From Planctomycetaceae bacterium (lineage in GTDB: Bacteria > Planctomycetota > Planctomycetia > Pirellulales > Pirellulaceae), in contig QIKY01000257.1 in NCBI GenBank assembly GCA_003233175.1, positions 1 through 60,810 of the forward strand: 60,810 nt of DNA, given 5' to 3'. How positions within the stretch are numbered: the first letter of the stretch is position 1; every line of letters begins with the position of its first letter. Both the position numbers and the translations under genes were made by a program. Below are positions 51,740 through 59,861 of the stretch, one piece after another. Under the pieces are notes generated by a model, which did not search any database, was not told the origin of the DNA, and saw nothing but the letters and a program-made list of their open reading frames with translations.

Positions 51740-54150
51740 TGGACATGCAAGACACACTGCACGGCGGAGTTTTTATCTTCCTGCAAGTCGCCTGCCGGAC
51801 CGCCGTTCTGGCGGCGGGCGTGTTGCTCATCCAACGCTTGCCGAGAAAGTGGCTGGGTTCGAGCCTGCTGCATCTACTCTGGTTGGTGGTGGCGGTCCGA
51901 CTTCTGCTGCCTTGGGCGCCGGCCAGTTCGTACAGCGTGTTTAATCTTTCGCCCTGGGGGAGCAGCCGGCAAGAAGCCAGATTTTCCTGGACGGTCCAAC
52001 CCGCCGCCAGCGACGCCCTCGCGCCGGTTGTTGCTCCTACGAACATGCTCGACCACGCCGCCGCCGCTTCAGCACTTGCCGATCAAACCGCTTCATTTCA
52101 ATCAACCTTGCAATCCACTCTCTCGAATCTTCTCCCAGCCTTTCTCTTTGGTGCGTGGCTGTTGGGCGCCGCTTACTTCCTGGCACGCACCTGTTACGCC
52201 AGTTGGCGGCTCTGCCGGCGCGTGCGACCGCTCAAGGAAACGCAAGATGCTCGGCTGCTGCGGATACTCAACGCCTGCCGCCGCGAAATGAACGTTCGCC
52301 AAAGGGTGGCGTTGTTGGTCAACGACGCCACCGGTCAACCCGCTTTGATGGGTCTCTGGCGTGCGCGCATTTTGCTGCCGACGAGCATCGCCCACACGTT
52401 TTCAGACGACGCCCTGCGAATGGTGTTTTTGCATGAACTAGCGCACTTCCGCCGAGGCGATATAGCGATCAACTGGTTGCTGGCGGGTGTGCGGGCGCTG
52501 CAGTGGTGCAACCCTGTGTTCTGGTTGACGTCACGACAAATTGCCAAACATCGCGAAGCGGCGTGCGATGCCGACGTGCTGCGCGTTGTGGGTCGGGACC
52601 ATTTCAAACAGTACGGCGAAACCGTGTTGCGCGTCGTACAGCACGCGATGCAATTAGAAGCGTCTTCCGCTGCGGCGCCGGCGTGCGTGGCGGGTATGGT
52701 TTGTTTTTTAGGTCGCAGGACTGTTCTCCAGGAAAGGATTTCCATGTTACACCGTCATTCATGTCACTCCAGTTTTGCGCGACGCGCAGTGGGGTATTTA
52801 TTGGTCGCTACTGCTGCAATGGTCGGCTTGACCGCCGCCGCCAGCCAGGCACAACAGCCGCCGAAACAGCCTGCGGCTGCGCCTGCAATTCCGCCGGTTG
52901 CCCACGAATTGCAGACGTACTTGTTTCAAAGTGGCGCATCGCGCAAGAAGCAAGAGCCGCTCATCGTGATTTCTTATGATGTTAAAAAAGTGTTGGAAGC
53001 CAGCATGGCGAAACATGGGTTGTCGCGAAAAGCTGCCGAGTTCTCACTGCTTCAGATCGTGACCAGCTTCAGATACCCCAGGGCGTTCGACCTTGCCAGC
53101 GGACGTGTTACAAACCTAGATGGCAATGATGCGGAAAAAACCAACGACGCAGCCAAGAACAAACCGAGCGCCGCCTACTACGGCGACAAACTCATCATTT
53201 CCGAAACGGAGCGAGAACATAAACGCATCGCGCAACAGTTGGAAGTTCTGCGGAAATTCGGAGATAAGCAGATTACCGTCGAGGTTCGCTTCCTCACCGT
53301 TTCCAATGCCTTCTTCGACCAATTGGGGCCCGATCTCCTGAAAGAAGCGGAGAGCGCCGGTGCGCAGGTGAATCTGAATATCGAAACCATATTCAATCAA
53401 CCAGAATCGTCGAAGTCGCCGTTTCAAGCGGCAACCACCACCACCGTTTACTCACCGGCTGCGGCCATCATGCTTTCTGAAAAAAGTATTTTTCATCTCA
53501 TGCAAGTCGCGCAGGCGGACGATCGCTCAAACATTATGTCGGCGCCAAAAGTAACGCTGTTTAACGGCCAAACCGCCGAGATAAGCGATAGCGTGCAACG
53601 GCCGTTCGTGGTGGACGTCGTTCCCGTTACAGTTGAACATGTGACAGCTCACCAACCCGTGATCCAGGTTTTGGAAGAAGGCACGGCAACGCATCTGCGA
53701 ACCGTCGCGAACCACGAGAACGTCGTCCAGATCGATTGCCGGATCGCGCACACCACGATTAGCAATGTGGAAACAGTGCGTTTGGCTCGTTTGGGAGTAC
53801 AACGAGGCGTTTCCATCCAACGCCCCCATTTGCATACCACCAGCGTTCAATTCACCACGAAGCTCAAGCCGGGCCATTCGCTGGTGATTTCCGGAATACC
53901 GTTGAAATCGACGCCGCCGCGGAAGCCCAACGGAAAACCTTATTTCTGGTCGAAGCCCAAACCGAAACCGGAGCCGCGATCGATGTTGATTTTGATCACG
54001 CCACGGGTGCTCGAAGAGCCCGCCGATTCCAAGCCGGTCGCCACGCAACGAAGGCGTCATGCAATCATGCGTAACGAGAAGATGCGCGAAGCACGATCCC
54101 GCCATAAGCGAAATGCCGGGCTTTCTCCAGACAGCGCCGCTTCGAAATGA
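51739..54150 (+). CDS. BlaR1-like M56 metalloprotease fused to a secretin-homology domain
   Basis: 803 residues. The first 345 are BlaR1/MecR1-like: TM helices at about 8-30, 33-55 and 135-155, the zinc motif VFLHELAHFRRGD, downstream AKHREAACDADVLRVV (third ligand), and a TM helix AVGYLLVATAAMVGLTAAAS near 335-352. BlaR1 carries a penicillin-sensing domain after this helix. Here there is instead a segment YLFQSGASRKKQEPLIVISY and then a secretin-type region (QITVEVRFLTVSNAFFDQLG, NIMSAPKVTLFNGQTAEISD, HSLVISGIPLKSTPP, LILITPRVLEEP). It would face the periplasm. This fusion is not a normal BlaR1; the signal sensed is unknown. Confidence 0.88.
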   Translation: MDMQDTLHGGVFIFLQVACRTAVLAAGVLLIQRLPRKWLGSSLLHLLWLVVAVRLLLPWAPASSYSVFNLSPWGSSRQEARFSWTVQPAASDALAPVVAPTNMLDHAAAASALADQTASFQSTLQSTLSNLLPAFLFGAWLLGAAYFLARTCYASWRLCRRVRPLKETQDARLLRILNACRREMNVRQRVALLVNDATGQPALMGLWRARILLPTSIAHTFSDDALRMVFLHELAHFRRGDIAINWLLAGVRALQWCNPVFWLTSRQIAKHREAACDADVLRVVGRDHFKQYGETVLRVVQHAMQLEASSAAAPACVAGMVCFLGRRTVLQERISMLHRHSCHSSFARRAVGYLLVATAAMVGLTAAASQAQQPPKQPAAAPAIPPVAHELQTYLFQSGASRKKQEPLIVISYDVKKVLEASMAKHGLSRKAAEFSLLQIVTSFRYPRAFDLASGRVTNLDGNDAEKTNDAAKNKPSAAYYGDKLIISETEREHKRIAQQLEVLRKFGDKQITVEVRFLTVSNAFFDQLGPDLLKEAESAGAQVNLNIETIFNQPESSKSPFQAATTTTVYSPAAAIMLSEKSIFHLMQVAQADDRSNIMSAPKVTLFNGQTAEISDSVQRPFVVDVVPVTVEHVTAHQPVIQVLEEGTATHLRTVANHENVVQIDCRIAHTTISNVETVRLARLGVQRGVSIQRPHLHTTSVQFTTKLKPGHSLVISGIPLKSTPPRKPNGKPYFWSKPKPKPEPRSMLILITPRVLEEPADSKPVATQRRRHAIMRNEKMREARSRHKRNAGLSPDSAASK

Positions 54151-54309
54151 CGCGGTCAAGCATTCCCATGGCCGAAGGTGTATGATATGCCTGAGAAAGT
54201 GTTTTGAAACGAAAGTTCGCTGGCCTTCCAAGGCCGTCGATTTGCAGAGGTTCGAGGCGCACGACGATTGCTCCTCTTTCGCTGCACAACCCACGGAACG
54301 CCCAACGCC

Positions 54310-55848
54310 ATGCTGGCCAAATTGCAAACCTTCAGCCTGCTGGGCATCGAAGCGTTGCCCGTGGAAGTGGAGGTGGATGTCTCGCCCGGCGCGCTGCCGA
54401 AAACCGTGCTGGTGGGGCTGCCCGAAGCCGCCGTGCGGGAGAGCACGCACCGCGTCGAGCGGGCGATTGTCAACTCAGGATTCATGCGTCCTCAAGACCG
54501 CATCGTGATCAACTTGGCGCCGGCCGAACTGCCCAAGCAAGCGGCTTCGTTCGATTTGCCGATCAGTTTGGGAATACTCATCGGCTCTGGGCAATTGACA
54601 TCCGACCGGCTGGAGGAATACGCCGTGGTGGGCGAACTCTCGCTCGAAGGCGGCGTGCGGCCGTTGCGGGGCGCGTTATCGATCGCGATTGCCGCCGCGC
54701 AACAAGCCGGTTTGAAAGGCTTGCTGGTGCCGCAAGAAAACGCGGCCGAAGCGGCTGTGGTGGAGCAGCTCGACGTAATCCCTGTTTCATCGCTGGCCGA
54801 AGCGGCCGGGTTCCTTTCCGGCGCGCTCGAACGAGAGCCGACGCCGCCGGGCGTTGAGGAATTGTTCACGGCCTATTCAAGCTACGAGATCGACTACGCC
54901 GACGTGCGCGGCCAAGCCATGGCCAAACGCGCCGTCATCTTGGCGGCGGCCGGCAACCATAATTTGCTCATGCTCGGTCCGCCCGGAAGCGGCAAGACCA
55001 TGTTGGCCAAGCGATTGCCAACCATTATGCCCGGTTTGAAGATTGAGGAATCGATCGAAACGACGCGCATCTATAGCACGTTGGGGCTGTTGGAGCCGAA
55101 ACAACCGCTGATGGCCCGGCGGCCCTTCCGGGCGCCGCATCATACCGTCAGCGATGCTGGACTGGTCGGCGGCGGCAATCCTCCCTCGCCGGGAGAAATT
55201 AGTTTGGCGCACAACGGGGTGCTTTTTCTGGACGAATTGCCGGAATTTAATCGCCGCACGCTGGAGGTTTTGCGGCAGCCCCTGGAAGATGGCTCCGTCA
55301 CGATCGCCCGGGCCATGCACAACGCCACGTTCCCGGCGAATTTCATGCTTGTCGCGGCGCTCAACCCCTGCCCCTGCGGCTACCGCAACGACCCGCGCCG
55401 CGATTGCCATTGTTCCGTGCCGCAAATCGAACGTTACATGGCGAAAATCAGCGGACCTTTGCTCGATCGCATCGATATTCACATTGAAGTTCCCGCCGTG
55501 CCGTTCAAGGATTTGTCGGCCGGGGCGCCGGGAGAAAGCAGCGCCAGCATGCGCGAGCAGGCGATTCATGCGAGAAAAATTCAAGCCGAGCGCTTTCAAG
55601 AGACGTCGACCCGGTTCAACGCGCAAATGACATCCCGCGAAGCACGCGCGTTTTGTCCGCTCGACGCCGCCTGCCTGGAATTGATGCGCGCCAGCGTTCA
55701 CGACCTGGGCCTCTCAGCCCGCGCCCACGACAAAATCCTCCGCGTGGCCCGCACCATTGCCGACCTGGAATCCAGCCCCGCGATTCAAGCCGCTCACATC
55801 AGCGAAGCCGTGAACTACCGCATGCTCGACCGGCAACTGTGGAGTTGA
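54310..55848 (+). CDS. YifB/ComM family Mg-chelatase-like AAA ATPase
   Basis: 512 residues. The N-terminal ComM domain (VEVDVSPGALPKTVLVGLPE, VINLAPAELPKQAASFDLPI) is followed by the ChlI-like AAA+ core: Walker A GPPGSGKTMLAK, FRAPHHTVSDAGLVGGG, Walker B FLDELPEF, PCPCGYRNDP zinc-like motif, and a C-terminal domain ending AVNYRMLDRQ. Homologues (ComM, RadA-like helicases) extend heteroduplex during natural transformation. Start ATG chosen at the domain beginning. A piece of a second yifB copy occurs at 57088. Confidence 0.95.
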   Translation: MLAKLQTFSLLGIEALPVEVEVDVSPGALPKTVLVGLPEAAVRESTHRVERAIVNSGFMRPQDRIVINLAPAELPKQAASFDLPISLGILIGSGQLTSDRLEEYAVVGELSLEGGVRPLRGALSIAIAAAQQAGLKGLLVPQENAAEAAVVEQLDVIPVSSLAEAAGFLSGALEREPTPPGVEELFTAYSSYEIDYADVRGQAMAKRAVILAAAGNHNLLMLGPPGSGKTMLAKRLPTIMPGLKIEESIETTRIYSTLGLLEPKQPLMARRPFRAPHHTVSDAGLVGGGNPPSPGEISLAHNGVLFLDELPEFNRRTLEVLRQPLEDGSVTIARAMHNATFPANFMLVAALNPCPCGYRNDPRRDCHCSVPQIERYMAKISGPLLDRIDIHIEVPAVPFKDLSAGAPGESSASMREQAIHARKIQAERFQETSTRFNAQMTSREARAFCPLDAACLELMRASVHDLGLSARAHDKILRVARTIADLESSPAIQAAHISEAVNYRMLDRQLWS

Positions 55849-55867
55849 GCGGACGGAGTTGCGCAAG

Positions 55868-55890
55868 CGCCGCTTCCAATGGAAGCGGCG
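55868..55890 (+). terminator. Hairpin after the YifB gene
   Basis: CGCCGCTTCC, AAT, GGAAGCGGCG: a perfect 10-bp stem with a three-base loop, 20 bases after the stop. It has only a short T-run, so it may be a weak terminator. Confidence 0.7.
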
Positions 55891-55910
55891 TTCAAATCAA
55901 ATTCGCGTAT

Positions 55911-55981
55911 GAAAAGTGAGGATGCTGGGACTCGAACCCAGGACCTACGAATTAAAAGTCCGCCAGATGATTTTACCCAAG
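55911..55981 (-). tRNA. 3' half of a tRNA-Lys (UUU) gene, left direct repeat
   Basis: On the minus strand this reads as an anticodon arm (GGCGGACTTTTAATTCGT, UUU anticodon), variable loop, T arm (CTGGGTTCGAGTCCCAG) and 3' acceptor strand. The D arm and 5' acceptor strand are missing, so it cannot make a tRNA. The identical 71 bases (two differences) recur at 59271-59341 in the same orientation. Such duplicated tRNA 3' ends mark integration by tyrosine recombinases. Confidence 0.8.
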
Positions 55982-56175
55982 GCGAGCGGCAGATGAAAAT
56001 TTACCTAATACAAGCCCGAAGCGCAAGCGAGTGAATCAGCAAACGGCCATTCCCGCGTAGGCGGGAACCCCAAAAACACTCACTGACTCCTGCTGCGTGC
56101 CGCTTAGTACCTGTCCAAGATCTATTCCGTGTTTTTCAGATGCAGGCAAAGCCGAAGCGTCAGGCGTATTTGATT

Positions 56176-56466
56176 TCATATCCTGAAAGGATAAAAGCCA
56201 TTAGCCGGTGGTCGAGCGCAGCGAACACGAATCGCTGAAACATCGCATCCCGGAGGTATGCCCCACACATCAGCTATCTCGTCGCCATCGTCATCATCAG
56301 CCGAGTCAAAACTGACTGTGTATGCTCTGAACTCCCGACTGATATCAACGGGCTGCGTTCCGAACTTGTCGTGGTTGTACGACGAATCGAGAACAATCGG
56401 TTTGTATTCTGCTGCTGACAGCGGAAGAGCAAGCAGCAGAACGAGCAGCAGGGCAAAGCGTTTCAT
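56176..56466 (-). pseudogene. Truncated DNA/RNA endonuclease, N-terminal fragment
   Basis: A signal peptide (KRFALLLVLLLALPLSAAE) and YKPIVLDSSYNHDKFGTQPV, FRAYTVSFDSADDDDGDE and ADVWGIP match the beginning of planctomycete secreted DNA/RNA non-specific endonucleases. Homology stops at WGIP. The frame then runs into the palindromic repeat at 56197-56262, giving residues PGCDVSAIRVRC, and ends at 56176. The active-site region is absent, so the gene is dead. Confidence 0.8.
56197..56262 (+). repeat. Dispersed GCCATTAGCCGGTGG repeat, copy 2
   Basis: GCCATTAGCCGGTGGTCGAG, ending GCATCCCGGAGGTATGCC. Same layout as 13501-13572. Its right edge coincides with the breakpoint in the endonuclease gene. 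Confidence 0.8.
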
Positions 56467-56575
56467 AGCGGGGCTCCTAACATATATGACCACAATGATT
56501 TTGCCACAGTATTTTGCTATAATCAACATGTAGACCAAAACTCGCAAATTAAATCGTTCGCTGGGGTCTTACGTC

Positions 56576-57025
56576 ATGTTGTACGAGGTAGTCGCTACGG
56601 CCATTGGTGTTGCAGGACTTATCGTTGGGGGAGGATGTGTACATTATGGCCGTCAGCAGTATCTATTGGCTTTGAAGGTAAGCCAAAGATCGAATGCTCA
56701 CTTACAGGAGGTAATTCAGGGGAAAGCAACTGACAATTCAACTCCTTTGCAATACCTCGTGCTAGGTCAGTTTCTCTGGTTTCTATGTAATCCACCACGT
56801 CTGACAACGACGGTGCAAATATTCGGCACAATAAATAGGTTTTTAGAGGAGCTCGACAAGTGTGGCCTATCAGACACACGAGCAACTGCTAAGCCGTTAG
56901 AGACTATTCGGCTTGAATGCCGCAGTGCCAAGGGACTGATCACGCCAGATGCCCAGTCGGTCCTAATGGATGCTATGGCGATTGTAAGGGCATGTCTGGA
57001 AAATGAAGTCGGGAGGAGAGGATGA
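56576..57025 (+). CDS. Membrane-anchored hypothetical protein
   Basis: 149 residues. A single N-terminal helix (VVATAIGVAGLIVGGGCVHY) precedes a helical soluble domain (YLLALKVSQRSNAHLQEVIQ, LVLGQFLWFLCNPPRLTTTV). I do not recognise the family. The region is less GC-rich than its neighbours. It lies inside the tRNA-repeat-bounded island and may be a mobile-element passenger. Confidence 0.6.
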   Translation: MLYEVVATAIGVAGLIVGGGCVHYGRQQYLLALKVSQRSNAHLQEVIQGKATDNSTPLQYLVLGQFLWFLCNPPRLTTTVQIFGTINRFLEELDKCGLSDTRATAKPLETIRLECRSAKGLITPDAQSVLMDAMAIVRACLENEVGRRG

Positions 57026-57087
57026 ATCAACCACTGCGGAAACGTCAGTTTTAACTGCCCAGACGCCAACTCTCGGCAAGTAATCCC

Positions 57088-57140
57088 AATCGCGCCGTCA
57101 CCTTGGCGGCGGCTGGCAGCCATAATTTTCTCATCTTGGG
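57088..57140 (+). pseudogene. Fragment of a second yifB-like gene
   Basis: CGCGCCGTCACCTTGGCGGC and the following bases match the Walker A region of the intact gene at about 54928-54980 at nearly all positions. They translate RAVTLAAAGSHNFLIL against RAVILAAAGNHNLLML. The P-loop that should follow is destroyed. It is debris of a duplicated or imported homologue. Confidence 0.75.
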
Positions 57141-57244
57141 AACCGGACCACTCAAGACGCAATCACGATATTCCGCCCGGTGGCAAACCGCCAGAAACCC
57201 TTGTAAATTAAGGGCTTCAAAACATCAAGAAAGGGGTACGAACC

Positions 57245-57394
57245 ATGACAACTGGGCGACCGGGACTACCTTGCCCACAATGCGGATGCGGCAACTTCTC
57301 CAATCCTTCCGCAAGGAATCCGACCTTCCAATTGGGGCAATCACGCCCAATGGACGAACGGGGTGGCCAAATGACTTGTAACGATTGCGGTTAG
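57245..57394 (+). CDS. 49-residue zinc-ribbon miniprotein
   Basis: ATG preceded by AAGAAAGGGG. The protein has CPQCGCGNFSNPSARN near the start and CNDCG at the very end, a complete zinc-ribbon (CxxC...CxxC) in 49 residues. It ends 57 bases before the methyltransferase gene in the same direction. It may be a regulator of the restriction-modification operon, comparable in place to controller proteins, but without a helix-turn-helix. Confidence 0.62.
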   Translation: MTTGRPGLPCPQCGCGNFSNPSARNPTFQLGQSRPMDERGGQMTCNDCG

Positions 57395-57451
57395 AAACAA
57401 AGTGATTCAATCGAAGATGACACGAAGGAAGAAAGCGAATAGGAATCAAGG

Positions 57452-58423
57452 ATGCTGACCGCCGAACGGACTTTCTCCCCTGAAGAATTCATCCCCGAAG
57501 AATTACGGGAACTTGAAAATCCGCAAACCGCATTGCCCGCGATTGCGAAGGATGCTCGTTTGACTGGGTTGATTGAAGAAGCGGTCCGCCGAATTCCAAC
57601 CCAACATGATTTATTCTTGGGCGATGCCCGAAGCGTCAGGTTGAAACCGGAATCCGTCCATCTTATCGTCACGTCCCCACCCTATTGGACCCTGAAGGAA
57701 TACCGCGACACGGACGGACAACTTGGTCACGTTGCCGACTACGAATTGTTCTTGCGGGAGTTGGACAAGGTTTGGAAGCGTTGCTTCAAGGCGTTGGTCC
57801 CCGGCGGACGGTTGGTTTGCGTTGTGGGCGACGTTTGCCTTTCCCGCCGGAAGAACAACGGACGCCATACCGTTGTTCCGCTTCACGCTTCCATCCAGGA
57901 ACATTGCCGCAAGATCGGGTACGATAACCTTGCTCCGATCATTTGGCACAAGATTTCCAACGCGGTCTTTGAAGCAAAAGGCAACGGGGCCGCGTTCCTG
58001 GGGAAGCCCTACGAACCCAATTCCGTCATCAAGAACGATATTGAATTCATCTTGATGGAGCGCAAGCCGGGCGGGTATCGAAGCCCATCGGTTGCAACGC
58101 GGGTCCTATCCGTCATATCGAATGAAAACCACAAGGCATGGTTCCAACAAATTTGGACCGGGCTTACCGGGGCATCAACGCGAAACCATCCCGCCCCCTA
58201 TCCGCTTGAATTGGCCGAACGCCTTATCCGCATGTTTAGCTTCGTTGGCGACACCGTCCTTGACCCCTTTCTTGGAACGGGAACAACATCCGCCGCCGCC
58301 TTGAAAAATGGGCGGAATTCCATTGGTTGCGAATTGGACCCCCATTACTTCGGACTTGCCCACAAACGGGTTTTCCAAGCAACTGATATGTTTACCGATG
58401 CCAAGATAGACGTCCATGAATGA
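57452..58423 (+). CDS. DNA methyltransferase (type II, beta class)
   Basis: 323 residues, amino-methyltransferase. Motif IV TSPPYWTLKEYRD lies near residue 70 and motif I DPFLGTGTTSAAALKNGR near 270, the order of beta-class enzymes that make N6-methyladenine or N4-methylcytosine. ERLIRMFSFVGDTVLDPF and SIGCELDPHYFGLAHKR complete the AdoMet site. The following gene encodes a XhoI/PaeR7I-type nuclease, so the likely target is CTCGAG. Genes overlap by eight bases. Confidence 0.93.
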   Translation: MLTAERTFSPEEFIPEELRELENPQTALPAIAKDARLTGLIEEAVRRIPTQHDLFLGDARSVRLKPESVHLIVTSPPYWTLKEYRDTDGQLGHVADYELFLRELDKVWKRCFKALVPGGRLVCVVGDVCLSRRKNNGRHTVVPLHASIQEHCRKIGYDNLAPIIWHKISNAVFEAKGNGAAFLGKPYEPNSVIKNDIEFILMERKPGGYRSPSVATRVLSVISNENHKAWFQQIWTGLTGASTRNHPAPYPLELAERLIRMFSFVGDTVLDPFLGTGTTSAAALKNGRNSIGCELDPHYFGLAHKRVFQATDMFTDAKIDVHE

Positions 58424-59141
58424 CCTTGACGCAAGGGTTGCCGAAGCTATCCGATATTTTTGGATAACGCGGACCAAGCAATCCGAAAACCAAGGAAGCA
58501 AGACCGGCCAGCGGGACGCGGGGCATCGAAGCGCCGTTACCGGCGGCAAGCATCTTGACGGATTCGTTGAACTATGCCGAGACCTACTCGTTGAAGCCGG
58601 ACTTCCAGAAGCGGGCGTCTACTGGAACAAGCGGATGGAATTGCCCGGTTTCTTCCGGGCGGAAAAGAATTGGGACTTGCTGGCGGTTGTGGATGGGCAT
58701 TTGTTGGCGGTCATCGAATTCAAAGCCCAAGTTGGTCCTTCATTCGGAAACAACTTCAACAACCGGACGGAAGAAGCGTTAGGCAACGCAACCGACCTTT
58801 GGGCCGCCTACCGAGAAGGGGCGTTCAAGCCCTCGCAACGCCCTTGGCTTGGTTATGTCTTCATCCTTGAAGATTGCCCGAAGTCCCAAAGCCCGGTTCG
58901 CGTCAAGCAGCCCCATTTCCAAGTCTTCGATGAATTCCATGGCGCGTCCTACGCCAAGCGTTATGAAATCTTGATGACCAAGCTTCTTCGGGAGCGGTTG
59001 TACGATGGGGCAAGTTTGCTTTTGACAACCAACGATGGCGGGCAAGACGGGAACCACAAAAGCCCATCGGATGAAATCAGTTTCCGAACCTTTGCCGCCG
59101 GGTTGACTGCCCATGCGATTGCATACGCCAGGCTGCAATAG
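58416..59141 (+). CDS. XhoI/PaeR7I-type restriction endonuclease
   Basis: 241 residues. KTGQRDAGHRSAVTGGKHLD, RAEKNWDLLAVVDGHLLAVI, EFKAQVGPSFGNNFNNRTEE and ALGNATDLWAAYREGAF are characteristic of the PaeR7I/XhoI family. The PD-(D/E)xK site is provided by Asp in NWDLL and IEFK. Predicted to cut at CTCGAG; such sites exist in this window (for example near 713, 8728 and 19720). It begins inside the methyltransferase gene, so both are made from one message. Confidence 0.93.
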   Translation: MNDLDARVAEAIRYFWITRTKQSENQGSKTGQRDAGHRSAVTGGKHLDGFVELCRDLLVEAGLPEAGVYWNKRMELPGFFRAEKNWDLLAVVDGHLLAVIEFKAQVGPSFGNNFNNRTEEALGNATDLWAAYREGAFKPSQRPWLGYVFILEDCPKSQSPVRVKQPHFQVFDEFHGASYAKRYEILMTKLLRERLYDGASLLLTTNDGGQDGNHKSPSDEISFRTFAAGLTAHAIAYARLQ

Positions 59142-59158
59142 CGTTTTTGTCCGCTCGT

Positions 59159-59263
59159 CTCCAGCAGCAGTTCGATTTTTTTGCTGTCGATTTCTTCCAG
59201 TGTGACGGGTATGCCGAACTGCCCGGCGAAACAATCTTTGATCGCCACAAGCCCAACAAACAA
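59159..59263 (-). pseudogene. SHD1-domain gene fragment
   Basis: About 35 residues, FAGQFGIPVTLEEIDSKKIE, match the SHD1 (SLA1-homology) core of the protein encoded at 60191 (FAGKLGKTVTLEKRDGKKIE). The frame then runs antisense into the endonuclease gene and has no start of its own. It is a relic cut off by the island. Confidence 0.65.
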
Positions 59264-59270
59264 AAGATTT

Positions 59271-59341
59271 GAAAAGTGAGGATGCTGGGACGCGAACCCA
59301 GGACCTACGAATTAAAAGTCCGCCAGATGATTTTACCTAAG
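59271..59341 (-). tRNA. 3' half of a tRNA-Lys (UUU) gene, right direct repeat
   Basis: Matches 55911-55981 at 69 of 71 positions, including GAGGATGCTGGGAC and ATTAAAAGTCCGCCAGATGA. One difference falls in the T loop (59292). It lies directly next to the recombinase fragment at 59375. Confidence 0.8.
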
Positions 59342-59374
59342 TAATTTATGGGAGGGGAACAACTTACGTAGATT

Positions 59375-59560
59375 CTATTTGGTCGCCGCCAACTGAAGCC
59401 TGCTTTTTACGTGATTTACGGCGGCCAAAAGTCGCGAATCAGACATGCCGCCACGGTACACGGCCGACATATCGTGAGACGCTGGCGAGTGTCCCATGCT
59501 CGACTGCACAGCGGGCAAGTCGCGGCACCCTTCGGCCTCTCGCCGCCGGTCGCGAGCTGA
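59375..59560 (-). pseudogene. C-terminal fragment of a tyrosine recombinase
   Basis: The minus strand encodes CRDLPAVQSSMGHSPASHDM, SAVYRGGMSDSRLLAAVNHV and KSRLQLAATK before a TAG. This is the end of a planctomycete integrase, with the box II His (GHS) and the catalytic Tyr (VYRGG). No start or N-terminal part is present. It lies 34 bases from the right tRNA repeat, as an integrase gene would. Confidence 0.75.
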
Positions 59561-59585
59561 TTTTCCAGTCGGCCATCGCGAATTT

Positions 59586-59861
59586 CTACGCCGTTACGAA
59601 TTGCTCCGGCGCAACCTCGATTCTTTCAACTTCAAAGCCGGCTTTCGTGATATTGGCAATAGCCGATGAAATGGCCTTCTCCAACGAGTGCGATTCACGG
59701 TCGAACATCACGAACGCCGTCCCATCGCGAGACGCCGGCGAGCCGTCGTCGCATCCACATTCGTATAATCGTTCGGCGTCGGCATCGGAAAATTCCCGGA
59801 CGCCCGAAACGGTAATCGTGAATCGGTATTCCACAACCGGCCCCTTTCTTAGTGTTTGCAT
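59586..59861 (-). CDS. Partner of the HicA-like toxin
   Basis: 91 residues. PVVEYRFTITVSGVREFSDA and DAERLYECGCDDGSPASRDG open a small alpha/beta protein with a beta-strand start and helical tail (SHSLEKAISSAIANITKAGF). It overlaps the end of the HicA-like gene by 13 bases. Position and size fit an antitoxin, though the sequence is not a classical HicB. Confidence 0.7.
   Translation of the reverse strand: MQTLRKGPVVEYRFTITVSGVREFSDADAERLYECGCDDGSPASRDGTAFVMFDRESHSLEKAISSAIANITKAGFEVERIEVAPEQFVTA

Noticed and set aside
55911..55981. Functional tRNA-Lys gene
   Set aside because: The D arm and 5' acceptor strand are missing; only the 3' half is present.
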